NCBI RefSeq assembly: GCF_000828085.3
Contig: NZ_JXCA02000023.1
Span: 319,136-383,135 of the forward strand
DNA: 64,000 nt
Reading direction: 5' to 3'
Origin: Scytonema tolypothrichoides VB-61278
GTDB taxonomy: Bacteria > Cyanobacteriota > Cyanobacteriia > Cyanobacteriales > Nostocaceae
Part shown: one piece after another, positions 1-8,022 of the stretch
Position numbering within the stretch: the first letter of the stretch is position 1
Layout: each line of letters begins with the position of its first letter
The notes under the pieces: generated by a model
Databases searched by the model: none
Told to the model about the DNA's origin: nothing
The model's input: the letters and a program-made list of their open reading frames with translations, nothing else
Made by a program: the position numbers and the translations under genes

Positions 1-2526
1 ATTGGGCAAGGGTTAACGGCAGATAGCTTACCTCCTGGAAATATTACCTTCAATGCTACTGGGTTAGTGACAATTAGTCAGGTGAGCCGAGTTACCAATA
101 TGGTTAATACTGATGCTATTGGTAATGCAGGTGACATTAGCATTAAGGCTGGTGAGATTTCCATAACTAATTTGGCTAGCGATCCAGCACTCGATTCTAG
201 TAGCCGTGGACAGGGACGTGCGGGAAACATATCACTTGAAGCTACAGGCTCGATTTCTTTAATTGGGCAGGATAAACAAGCCGGCGATAGGCTGATTTCG
301 TCCCGTAGTGCCTCGCAGGAGGGACTGGGATCTGGAAATATATCATTGAAAGCCAATGGTATCTCTTTATCAAATGCTTATCTTGACGCCATCAACAGGA
401 GTCAGAAGGGAAATGGGGGAAACATATCACTGGAAGCCAAGGATTTCGTATCCATAGCAAACAATAGCTCGCTTAATGCCTCAAGTTTTGAAGAAGCGAA
501 CTCTGGAAACATCACAGTGCAATCGTCCGGTTCTGTCTCTTTCCAATCTAGCTTAGTGGCAACCACTAAACGTGGTTTTGGAGGCAATGCAGGTGATATT
601 AATATACGTGGGCGGTCTGTTTCTGTCAATGCTGGAACGGAAGTGACAGCTAGAGCAGTCGGAAAAGGAAACTCTGGCAATATTCAAATTAATGCCACAG
701 ACAAAGTCGAAATATCAGGCAATGATCCATTTAATGATACGAACAGCGATCGCGCTACAAGCTTTCCAAATAGTACATTGACGACAAGCGCAGAACAAGA
801 AGCCACGGGTAATGCAGGTGACATCAGTATCAAGGCTGGTGAGATTTTCATAGATAATCAGGCTAATAGCCCGGCACTAGATGCTAGTGGCAATGGAAAG
901 GGACGTGGTGGAAACGTGTCCCTACAAGCCAATGGTTCGATTTCTTTAATTGGGCAGGATGTTGATGGCAACGATAAGGTAATTTCCACTCGCAGTGCAG
1001 AGGAAGGACTGGGCGGCGGAAATATATCACTAAAAGCCAATGGCTCTATTTCTTTATCAAGTGCTTATCTTAGCGCATCCAGCAGGAAAACAGATGCGGG
1101 CAACATATTACTGTTTGGCAATGACTCTGTATCTTTGGCTTCCAATAGTTCGCTTGTTGCTAGCACCATTTCAGGAGGGAATGCCGGAAACATCACAGTG
1201 CAATCTACCGGTTCTGTCTCTATCCAAAATAGCTTGGTCAATGCCAGTTTTGGTACTGATGACACAAATTTCCCCGCAGCAGAAGGTAATGGTGGTAATA
1301 TCAACATAAGCGGACAGTCTGTTTCTGTAACTGATGGGTCGGAAGTGTCAGCTAGGTCGTTCAGCGGTACAAACTCCGGCAATATTCAAATTAATGCTAT
1401 AGATAAAGTCGAAATCTCTGGTCGTGACCCATTGATAGGCAGAGATGGCGATCGCGCACAACAATATATTTATAGTACCTTGACAACGAAGAGTGAGAAA
1501 AGAGCCAGCGGAGTTGCTGGTGAAATCAATATTAATACTCCTACCTTACGTGTATCGGATGGGGCGAGTTTAGGGGCGAAAAGTGAAAATACCCTCAACG
1601 GCGGTAATATCACTGTTGATGCTAAGGTAATCGAGCTAACTGGTGGCGGACAACTTGTCACTACTGCCTCAAACAGCGGCGATGCAGGTAACATCACCCT
1701 CAAAAACACTGAACGCATTCTGATCACAGGTAATAACCCCAACTTTGATAGTAGTCAACCTAACCAAGCAGCAAGTCCTGCTAGTGGGATATTTGCCAGT
1801 ACACAATCAAGTGATGGTGGCAATGTTACAATAGATGCACGAGATTTATTGCTATTGCGCCGTGGCGGTCAGATATCTGCTGAAGCTGGCGAAAAAGGCA
1901 ATGGTGGCAACATTACCATCAATACCCCCAATGGCTTCATTGTGGCTGTGCCAAGTGAAAATAGCGACATCATTGCTAAAGCGATCCAAGGCAATGGAGG
2001 TCGGATTACAATTAACGCTACTGGCATCTACGGACTCCAGAACCGCACCCAGTTGTTTGAGGATGAAAAAATCAGTGAAATTAACGCTTCTTCCGAGTTT
2101 GGCACAGACGGCACAGTTGTGCTAAACACACCCGACATCGACCTCAACAGCGCCTTAATCAACCTACCCTCAGTCCCAGTTGACACCAAACTCGCCCAAG
2201 GTTGCTACTCTCCTGGTTATGCTCAAAGCAGTTTCATCATCACCGGACGCGGCGGCTTACCTCCCAACCCCAAAGACATTCTTACACCTGACGCCGTACA
2301 GGTAGATTGGGTAACTCTTAATCCCGAAATAGAAAAAAACTCAACTACAAATATTTCCACCAATCCAAATCCTACCACACCAGCCCCAATAGTTGAAGCC
2401 ACTGGCTGGGTGTTCAACGCCAAAGGTGAAGTGGTCTTCACAGCTTCGGCATCCACTACTACGCCTGACAGTTCATGGCAGGCACAAACTCACTGTAGTA
2501 CAGTGACTTCAACTTCCAATAATTAA
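1..2526 (+). CDS. TPS-type haemagglutinin/adhesin exoprotein, C-terminal part (5' end outside window)
   Basis: The reading frame is open from base 1, so the gene starts left of the window and lacks its signal peptide and TPS domain here. What remains is a Gly/Asn/Ser-rich array of short beta-strand units (recurring GGNISL, GNITV, GDISIKAG), the look of a secreted right-handed beta-helix adhesin. A block of about 229 residues is tandemly duplicated: GNAGDISIKAGEI recurs at bases 121 and 808. The last ~100 residues (LPSVPVDTKLAQG, SSFIITGRGGLPPNPKD, AVQVDWVTLNP) form a C-terminal module shared with the exoproteins at 2733 and 11640. By family knowledge such proteins leave the cell through a TpsB pore, and one lies 3.5 kb downstream. 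The gene is followed by 0.2 kb of spacer and then a second exoprotein on the same strand. Its binding target cannot be read from the sequence. Confidence 0.85.
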   Translation: MGQGLTADSLPPGNITFNATGLVTISQVSRVTNMVNTDAIGNAGDISIKAGEISITNLASDPALDSSSRGQGRAGNISLEATGSISLIGQDKQAGDRLISSRSASQEGLGSGNISLKANGISLSNAYLDAINRSQKGNGGNISLEAKDFVSIANNSSLNASSFEEANSGNITVQSSGSVSFQSSLVATTKRGFGGNAGDINIRGRSVSVNAGTEVTARAVGKGNSGNIQINATDKVEISGNDPFNDTNSDRATSFPNSTLTTSAEQEATGNAGDISIKAGEIFIDNQANSPALDASGNGKGRGGNVSLQANGSISLIGQDVDGNDKVISTRSAEEGLGGGNISLKANGSISLSSAYLSASSRKTDAGNILLFGNDSVSLASNSSLVASTISGGNAGNITVQSTGSVSIQNSLVNASFGTDDTNFPAAEGNGGNINISGQSVSVTDGSEVSARSFSGTNSGNIQINAIDKVEISGRDPLIGRDGDRAQQYIYSTLTTKSEKRASGVAGEININTPTLRVSDGASLGAKSENTLNGGNITVDAKVIELTGGGQLVTTASNSGDAGNITLKNTERILITGNNPNFDSSQPNQAASPASGIFASTQSSDGGNVTIDARDLLLLRRGGQISAEAGEKGNGGNITINTPNGFIVAVPSENSDIIAKAIQGNGGRITINATGIYGLQNRTQLFEDEKISEINASSEFGTDGTVVLNTPDIDLNSALINLPSVPVDTKLAQGCYSPGYAQSSFIITGRGGLPPNPKDILTPDAVQVDWVTLNPEIEKNSTTNISTNPNPTTPAPIVEATGWVFNAKGEVVFTASASTTTPDSSWQAQTHCSTVTSTSNN

Positions 2527-2732
2527 CTGGGGAAAGACATAACTACTCATAAACGGCAAATTCCTCAACTCTCTAATGATGAAGTTTTGTAAATAATTGG
2601 TAAAATTTGCATAAAACTTGTGCGCTGAAGCTGAGAAGTCAGTAGATATTACTTTGACGAACGGAAAATGTGGTTGACTCAAAAAAGAGTGCAACGCCAA
2701 AGGAGTGCTGGGGGGTGTCGATTGTGTTAAGG

Positions 2733-5700
2733 ATGAATGCTCTTGTGTGCAGATTCTTCTTGAGGTTAGGGATTGCTCCTTGGTGTGCGCTTAGCGCAGC
2801 TGTGTTGCTTCCACTCGCATTCTCTACAAGTTCAACTCTTGCTCAAGAACTCAAACCTGTGGCTGATGGTACACTGGGAGCAGAAAGTTCTGTAGTTACA
2901 CCAACAAGCCCACAAGCTGACAGGATTGATGGTGGAGCGATTCGCGGCGCTAACTTGTTTCACAGTTTTTCACAATTTAATATCGGTGAAGGACGAGAGG
3001 CGTATTTTGCTAACCCAAGTGGGATTGAGAATATTCTGAGTCGGGTGACGGGGAGTGATGCATCTAGGATTTTTGGGAAACTTGGTGTTTTGGGTAATGC
3101 TAATCTGTTTTTGATAAATCCAAATGGGATTATTTTTGGGAGAAATGCCAGTTTGGATGTTAGGGGTTCGTTTGTAGGGACGACAGCTAATGCTATTGGA
3201 TTTGGCAATCAAGGTTTTTTCAGTGCAACGAATCCAAATACTCCTCCACTGTTGACGGTTAATCCTTCGGCTTTACTATTTAACCAAATTCGTGCCGCAT
3301 CTATCCAAAATAACTCAGTTGCAGACTCCGGCTTAAATCCATCTTCTGAGTTTACAGCAACGGGTTTGCGCGTACCAGATGGCAGGAGTTTGCTGTTGGT
3401 AGGCGGTGATATCAATATGGATGGTGGAGGATTATATGCTTTTGGTGGGCGAGTTGAGTTAGGTGGATTAGCAAGTGCGGGAACAGTTGGGTTGAATGGG
3501 AATGGTAATAATCTGAGTTTGAGTTTTCCCGATAGTGTAGAAAGAAGCGATGTTTACCTGAGCAATGGTGCCCCTGTAAATGTGGCTGCTGGCAATGGTG
3601 GAAGTCTCGTGGTTAATGCCCGGAATTTAGCGATGACGGGAGCGAGTTACCTGTTTGCAGGCATAGCGAGTGGATTGGGTTTTAATAATAGTAAGGCGGG
3701 AAATATTGAAGTTAACGCAACTGGAGCAATAAGTCTTAACAATAGAAGTTCCATTAATAATCAGGTGCTAGCAGAAGCAAGTGGACAGGGAGGCAATGTC
3801 AGTATCAGTGCTAGCACGTTGCAAATTTCAGGTGGGGCACAGGTGAGCGCTAGTACATTTGGTGCGGGCAAGGGGGGAAATTTAAGGATTGATGCCCAAG
3901 ATGTGCAACTGATTGGTACAAGCGCTGATAATCGGGTTATCAGTGGTTTGTTTGCTTCCGCAGTGCAAAACTCAACAGGGGATGCGGGAGATTTGATGAT
4001 TAAAACTAATACCTTGCTTGTGCGAGATGGGGCACAGGTAGGTAATGGTACATTTAGTGCGGGCAAAGGGGGGAATTTGAGGGTTGATGCCCAAGATGTG
4101 CAACTGATTGGTAGAAGCGCTGATAATAAGTTTGGCAGTGGCTTGTTTGCTTCCGCAGAACGAAACTCAACAGGGGATGCGGGAGATTTGACAATTAAAA
4201 CTAATACCTTGCTTGTGCGAGATGGAGCACAGGTGAGTGCTGTCACTTCCGGTGCGGGCAAAGGAGGAAATTTGAGGGTTGATGCCCAAGATGTGCAACT
4301 GATTGGTACAAGCGCTGATAATCGGGTTGGCAGTGGCTTGTATACTTCTGCACAGCCAAACTCAACAGGAGATGCGGGAGATGCGGGAGATTTGACAATT
4401 AAAACTAATACCTTGCTAGTGCGAGATGGGGCACAGGTGGCTACTGGTACATTTGGTTCTGGCAAGGGGGGAAATTTAAGCGTTGATGCTCAAGACGTAC
4501 AAGTGATTGGTAGAAGTGCCGATGGTCGGTTTGCCAGTGGCTTGCGTGCTGACACACTGCGAAATTTAACCGGGGATGCGGGTGATCTTACGATCCGAAC
4601 TAATACCTTGCTAGTCAAAGATGGCGCACAGGTAGCTGCTGGTACATTTGGTTCGGGCAAGGGAGGAAATTTAACTGTTGATGCCCAAGATATACAACTG
4701 ATTGGTACAAGCGCCAATGGTCAGGCTCCCAGTGGCTTGTATGCTGAGGCAGCGTCAAACGCAACAGGGGATGCAGGTGATTTGACAATAAAAACTAATA
4801 CCTTGCAAGTCAAAGATGGCGCACAGGTAGCTGCTGGTACATCTGGTGCGGGCAAGGGGGGTTCTTTGAAGGTTGATGCTACTAATATACAACTGATTGG
4901 TAAAGCAGCCGATGGTCAGTTTCCTGGTGGCTTGTTTGTTTCTGCCGACCCAAGCTCAACAGGGGATGCGGGTGATCTTACGATCCGAACTAATACCTTG
5001 CTAGTTCAAGATGGGGCACAGGTGAGTGCTGCTACATTTGGTGCAGGCAAGGGGGGTTCTTTAATTGTTGATGCCTCTGATGTGCAGCTGATTGGCACAA
5101 GTGCTGATGGTCGGGCTCGCAGTGGCTTGGGTGCTTCCACAACGCAAAATTCAACAGGGGATGCAGGTTCTTTGACAATTAAAACTAATACCTTGCTAGT
5201 TCAAGATGGGGCTGCAGTAACCGTGCAAAGTTTGGGAACAGGAACCGCAGGCAACATGACAGTAAATGCTCGCTCTATCCGTTTAGACAATAACGCCTTT
5301 CTTACCGCTAACACACAAAGTGCTAAAGTTGACCCGAATAGGGAACAGGCGACAATTAACATTAACTCACAAGATTTAATAATAAGTCGCAATAGCAACA
5401 TCAGAACTAACGCAACAGGTGAAAACGTCATCGGCGGCAACATCAATATTGACACCGATTTCCTCATTGGTTTTGAAAATAGTGACATCAGCGCCAATTC
5501 TGCTAACTTCCGTGGCGGAAATGTGCGAGTCAATGCTACTGGTATCTTTGGTACACAGTTCCGAAATGTGGCATCTGATAGAACAAGTGACATTACCGCC
5601 ACAGGGGGAAGTCCTGAGCTAAGTGGTACCGTGCAAATTAACACACCTGAGATTGACCTCAACAGCGACTTAGTCAACTTACCATCAGTCCCAGTTGACA

Positions 5701-6020
5701 CCAAACTCGCCCAAGGTTGCTACTCTCCTGGTTATGCGAAAAGCAGTTTCATCATCACCGGGCGCGGCGGCTTACCCCCCAACCCCAAAGACATTCTCAC
5801 ACCTGACGCCGTACAGGTAGATTGGGTAACACTCAACCCTAATCTAGAAAAAAACTCAACTACAAATATTTCCACCAATCCAAATCCTACCACACCAGCC
5901 CCAATAGTAGAAGCGACTGGCTGGGTATTCGGTCCGGGGGGCGAAGTCATATTTACAGCACAAGCCCCAACACAACAGCAGAATTCTTGGCAAACACCAT
6001 CGAAGTGTCATGAAAACTAA
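2733..6020 (+). CDS. Two-partner secretion exoprotein (filamentous haemagglutinin N-terminal domain family)
   Basis: This is a complete exoprotein of about 1095 residues. I chose the ATG at 2733 because it yields a clean signal peptide: MNALVCRFF, a hydrophobic stretch, then LAQ. An open frame reaches a GTG at 2670 that would give an extended signal. After the signal comes the TPS domain with the hallmark INPNGIIFG and a GNQGFFSATNPNT segment. Seven tandem repeats of about 65 residues follow (KGGNLRVDAQDVQLIG, then GDAGDLTIKTNTLLVRDGAQV-type text), then the C-terminal module shared with its two paralogues (SVPVDTKLAQGC, TGRGGLPPNPKD). The protein should be exported by Sec and then by the TpsB encoded immediately downstream, whose longest frame overlaps this gene by 11 bases, suggesting co-expression. 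It is predicted to be a surface or secreted beta-helix; its ligand is unknown. Confidence 0.9.
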   Translation: MNALVCRFFLRLGIAPWCALSAAVLLPLAFSTSSTLAQELKPVADGTLGAESSVVTPTSPQADRIDGGAIRGANLFHSFSQFNIGEGREAYFANPSGIENILSRVTGSDASRIFGKLGVLGNANLFLINPNGIIFGRNASLDVRGSFVGTTANAIGFGNQGFFSATNPNTPPLLTVNPSALLFNQIRAASIQNNSVADSGLNPSSEFTATGLRVPDGRSLLLVGGDINMDGGGLYAFGGRVELGGLASAGTVGLNGNGNNLSLSFPDSVERSDVYLSNGAPVNVAAGNGGSLVVNARNLAMTGASYLFAGIASGLGFNNSKAGNIEVNATGAISLNNRSSINNQVLAEASGQGGNVSISASTLQISGGAQVSASTFGAGKGGNLRIDAQDVQLIGTSADNRVISGLFASAVQNSTGDAGDLMIKTNTLLVRDGAQVGNGTFSAGKGGNLRVDAQDVQLIGRSADNKFGSGLFASAERNSTGDAGDLTIKTNTLLVRDGAQVSAVTSGAGKGGNLRVDAQDVQLIGTSADNRVGSGLYTSAQPNSTGDAGDAGDLTIKTNTLLVRDGAQVATGTFGSGKGGNLSVDAQDVQVIGRSADGRFASGLRADTLRNLTGDAGDLTIRTNTLLVKDGAQVAAGTFGSGKGGNLTVDAQDIQLIGTSANGQAPSGLYAEAASNATGDAGDLTIKTNTLQVKDGAQVAAGTSGAGKGGSLKVDATNIQLIGKAADGQFPGGLFVSADPSSTGDAGDLTIRTNTLLVQDGAQVSAATFGAGKGGSLIVDASDVQLIGTSADGRARSGLGASTTQNSTGDAGSLTIKTNTLLVQDGAAVTVQSLGTGTAGNMTVNARSIRLDNNAFLTANTQSAKVDPNREQATININSQDLIISRNSNIRTNATGENVIGGNINIDTDFLIGFENSDISANSANFRGGNVRVNATGIFGTQFRNVASDRTSDITATGGSPELSGTVQINTPEIDLNSDLVNLPSVPVDTKLAQGCYSPGYAKSSFIITGRGGLPPNPKDILTPDAVQVDWVTLNPNLEKNSTTNISTNPNPTTPAPIVEATGWVFGPGGEVIFTAQAPTQQQNSWQTPSKCHEN
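3805..5235 (+). repeat. Seven-copy 195-bp in-frame tandem repeat inside the exoprotein
   Basis: Copies are marked by GKGGN/SL..VDAQDVQLIG followed by GDAGDLTIKTNTLLV. The period between the first KGGNL markers is 65 codons (195 bp). Copies 1-3 are almost identical and the later ones drift. One copy also carries a small internal doubling (GDAGDAGD near 4375). Confidence 0.85.
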
Positions 6021-8022
6021 TATGCGCTTTGCATTCATGACTTATACCCTCCGGGTATCTCCTGCGGAGACGCTACGCGAACGCCAGATGCCTACGGAGG
6101 GAGAGCCGTCATTCGCACTGGTCTCACCTCACCCCCCTGCCCCTCTCCTTATAAAGGAGAGGGGTGCCAAAGGCGGTGGGGTGCATTTGTCTCAAAACCT
6201 CCCCTTAGTAAGGGGAGGTGCCGCAGGCGGTGGGGTGCATTTGTATCAAAAATTTAGTGAGATAATACTATATATAAGTATAGTTGCATTGCTGCTCATC
6301 ACTCCTAAACGCCTTTTAGCACAAGTTGTACCTCCAGCACAACTACCAAACGGCAATTCTTTCCAAACTCAACAACTCCCTTCACCGCAGGATGTGCAAC
6401 CACGCCCATCTTTTCCAGTTCCCACACCCAAACCCCCACAGCCACTTCCTCCGCCAGAAAACTTACTTCCCCCTTCTCGCCCAACTCCCACACCGAGTGA
6501 ACCAATTCCTGGTAAGTTTCCTGAAACTATCGTTGTTAAACGATTTGAAGTTATAGGTAGCACCGTATTTAGCCAGCAAGAGTTAGATAAGGTACTTGCT
6601 CCCTTTACCAATAAACCTATCTCATTGACTGAAGTGTTTCAGGCTCGTAACGCTATCACAGAATTGTACATCAAAAAAGGTTACATCACTTCTGGAACAT
6701 ATCTCCCACCTCAAACAATGGAGTCCGGTGTTGTCAAACTCCAGGTAATCGAAGGTAAATTAGAAGACATCCAAGTCACAGGTACCAGACGACTCAGACG
6801 CAATTATGTACGCAGCCGTCTAGCGAGAGGAACTTCGCCACCTCTCAATAGAGAACGCTTGCTAGAAGCCTTGCAACTGCTGCAACTTAACCCTTTGATT
6901 CAAAACCTGTCTGCTGAACTCACCGCTGGAACGCGTCCCGGTACAACTATATTACAAGTTCAGATACAAGAAGCAAAAACTTTCAGTAGCCAAATTGTTC
7001 TGGATAATAGGCGATCGCCCAGTGTTGGTAGTTTCCGCCGCCGATTACAAGTGAACGAAGCTAACTTACTCGGATTTGGAGATGGTCTGAGTTTAGCTTA
7101 CACCAACACCGATGGCAGTAACGCCTTTGATAGTAGCTACACGTTTCCCCTCAATCCCCAAAATGGCACTCTCTCTTTTTACTACGGTACGACATCCAGC
7201 GAAATCATTGAACGTCCTTTCAATTCCCTAGATATTCAATCAGCTTCCCGCTACTACGAACTCACATTCCGTCAGCCAGTCATCCAAACTCCCACACAAG
7301 AATTTGCTCTTGGCTTTACCGCCTCAAGACGAGAAAGTGAAATTTCTTCCCGGCTGTTCCAACAAGAGGGAGTTCCCCCGAATTTACTTTCGCCTGGCGC
7401 TGATGAGGAAGGACGCACTCGCGTATCAGCATTACGATTTTTTCAAGAATGGACGAGTCGTAACAGCCGTGAAGTTATCGCTGCTCGCTCTCAATTTAAC
7501 ATTGGACTGGGTGCATTAGATGCGACAATTAATAGTAACCCTCCCGATAGCCGCTTTTTCTCATGGCAAGGACAAGCTCAATGGGTACGTCTTTTGGCTC
7601 CTGACACTGTACTATTACTTCGTGCAGATATGCAACTGGCATCAAGAGCACTGCTACCTTTAGAGCAGATTGGTTTAGGCGGTTTGGATAATGTTCGCGG
7701 CTACCGTCAAGATTTCTTACTTACGGATAATGGTGCTTTTGCTTCTGCGGAAGTTCAAGTCCCAATTTTCCGTGTGCGCGAGATAAATGGCGTTTTACAA
7801 ATCATCCCTTTTGTTGATTTCGGTGTTGGTTGGAACAGTTCAGATAGAGATAATCCGAACCCTAACACTTTAGCATCCGTCGGTCTTGGTTTACGCTGGT
7901 CACAGGGCGATCGCTTTACTGCTCGTCTTGATTGGGGTATTCCTTTAATATCTGTTGAATCAAGGGAAAGAACATGGCAAGAAAACGGTCTGTATTTTTC
8001 CATACAATACAACCCTTTCTGA
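6010..8022 (+). CDS. TpsB outer-membrane transporter (ShlB/FhaC/HecB family)
   Basis: This is the outer-membrane pore partner of two-partner secretion. After a proline-rich stretch (residues ~100-175), a POTRA_2 domain (VKRFEVIGSTVFS, ITELYIKKGYITSGTYLP) leads into the ShlB barrel domain. The barrel carries typical motifs (GLGGLDNVRGYRQDF near the C-terminus, then VPIFRVREINGVLQIIPFVDFG) and ends in an aromatic terminal strand (YFSIQYNPF). The longest frame gives 670 residues, but its first ~75 codons run through short dispersed repeats (RGAKGGGVHL, then AAGGGVHL). A signal-like segment begins only after these (QKFSEIILYISIVALLL, cleavage after LLAQ), so GTG at 6235 is a plausible true start. 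The next gene's ATG overlaps this stop (TGATG), so translational coupling is likely. It is the only TpsB in the window and so probably serves all three exoproteins. Confidence 0.93.
   Translation: MKTNMRFAFMTYTLRVSPAETLRERQMPTEGEPSFALVSPHPPAPLLIKERGAKGGGVHLSQNLPLVRGGAAGGGVHLYQKFSEIILYISIVALLLITPKRLLAQVVPPAQLPNGNSFQTQQLPSPQDVQPRPSFPVPTPKPPQPLPPPENLLPPSRPTPTPSEPIPGKFPETIVVKRFEVIGSTVFSQQELDKVLAPFTNKPISLTEVFQARNAITELYIKKGYITSGTYLPPQTMESGVVKLQVIEGKLEDIQVTGTRRLRRNYVRSRLARGTSPPLNRERLLEALQLLQLNPLIQNLSAELTAGTRPGTTILQVQIQEAKTFSSQIVLDNRRSPSVGSFRRRLQVNEANLLGFGDGLSLAYTNTDGSNAFDSSYTFPLNPQNGTLSFYYGTTSSEIIERPFNSLDIQSASRYYELTFRQPVIQTPTQEFALGFTASRRESEISSRLFQQEGVPPNLLSPGADEEGRTRVSALRFFQEWTSRNSREVIAARSQFNIGLGALDATINSNPPDSRFFSWQGQAQWVRLLAPDTVLLLRADMQLASRALLPLEQIGLGGLDNVRGYRQDFLLTDNGAFASAEVQVPIFRVREINGVLQIIPFVDFGVGWNSSDRDNPNPNTLASVGLGLRWSQGDRFTARLDWGIPLISVESRERTWQENGLYFSIQYNPF
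6045..6255 (+). repeat. Cluster of dispersed short repeats at the 5' end of tpsB
   Basis: Three elements lie end to end. The first (about 6050-6105) is of the CTGCGGAGACGCTACGCGAA type. The second (6128-6180) is a CTCTCCTTATAAAGGAGAG palindrome followed by GGCGGTGGGGTGCATTTGT. The third (6198-6253) is a CTCCCCTTAGTAAGGGGAG palindrome followed by the same GGCGGTGGGGTGCATTTGT tail. All are open in the tpsB frame. Related CTCTCCTTA-type elements occur near 23776, 30671 and 31498. Confidence 0.8.

Noticed and set aside
3761..4717. Long - strand open frames opposite the exoprotein repeats
   Set aside because: They mirror the 195-bp repeat of the real gene and repeat the same text each period; they are antisense shadows.
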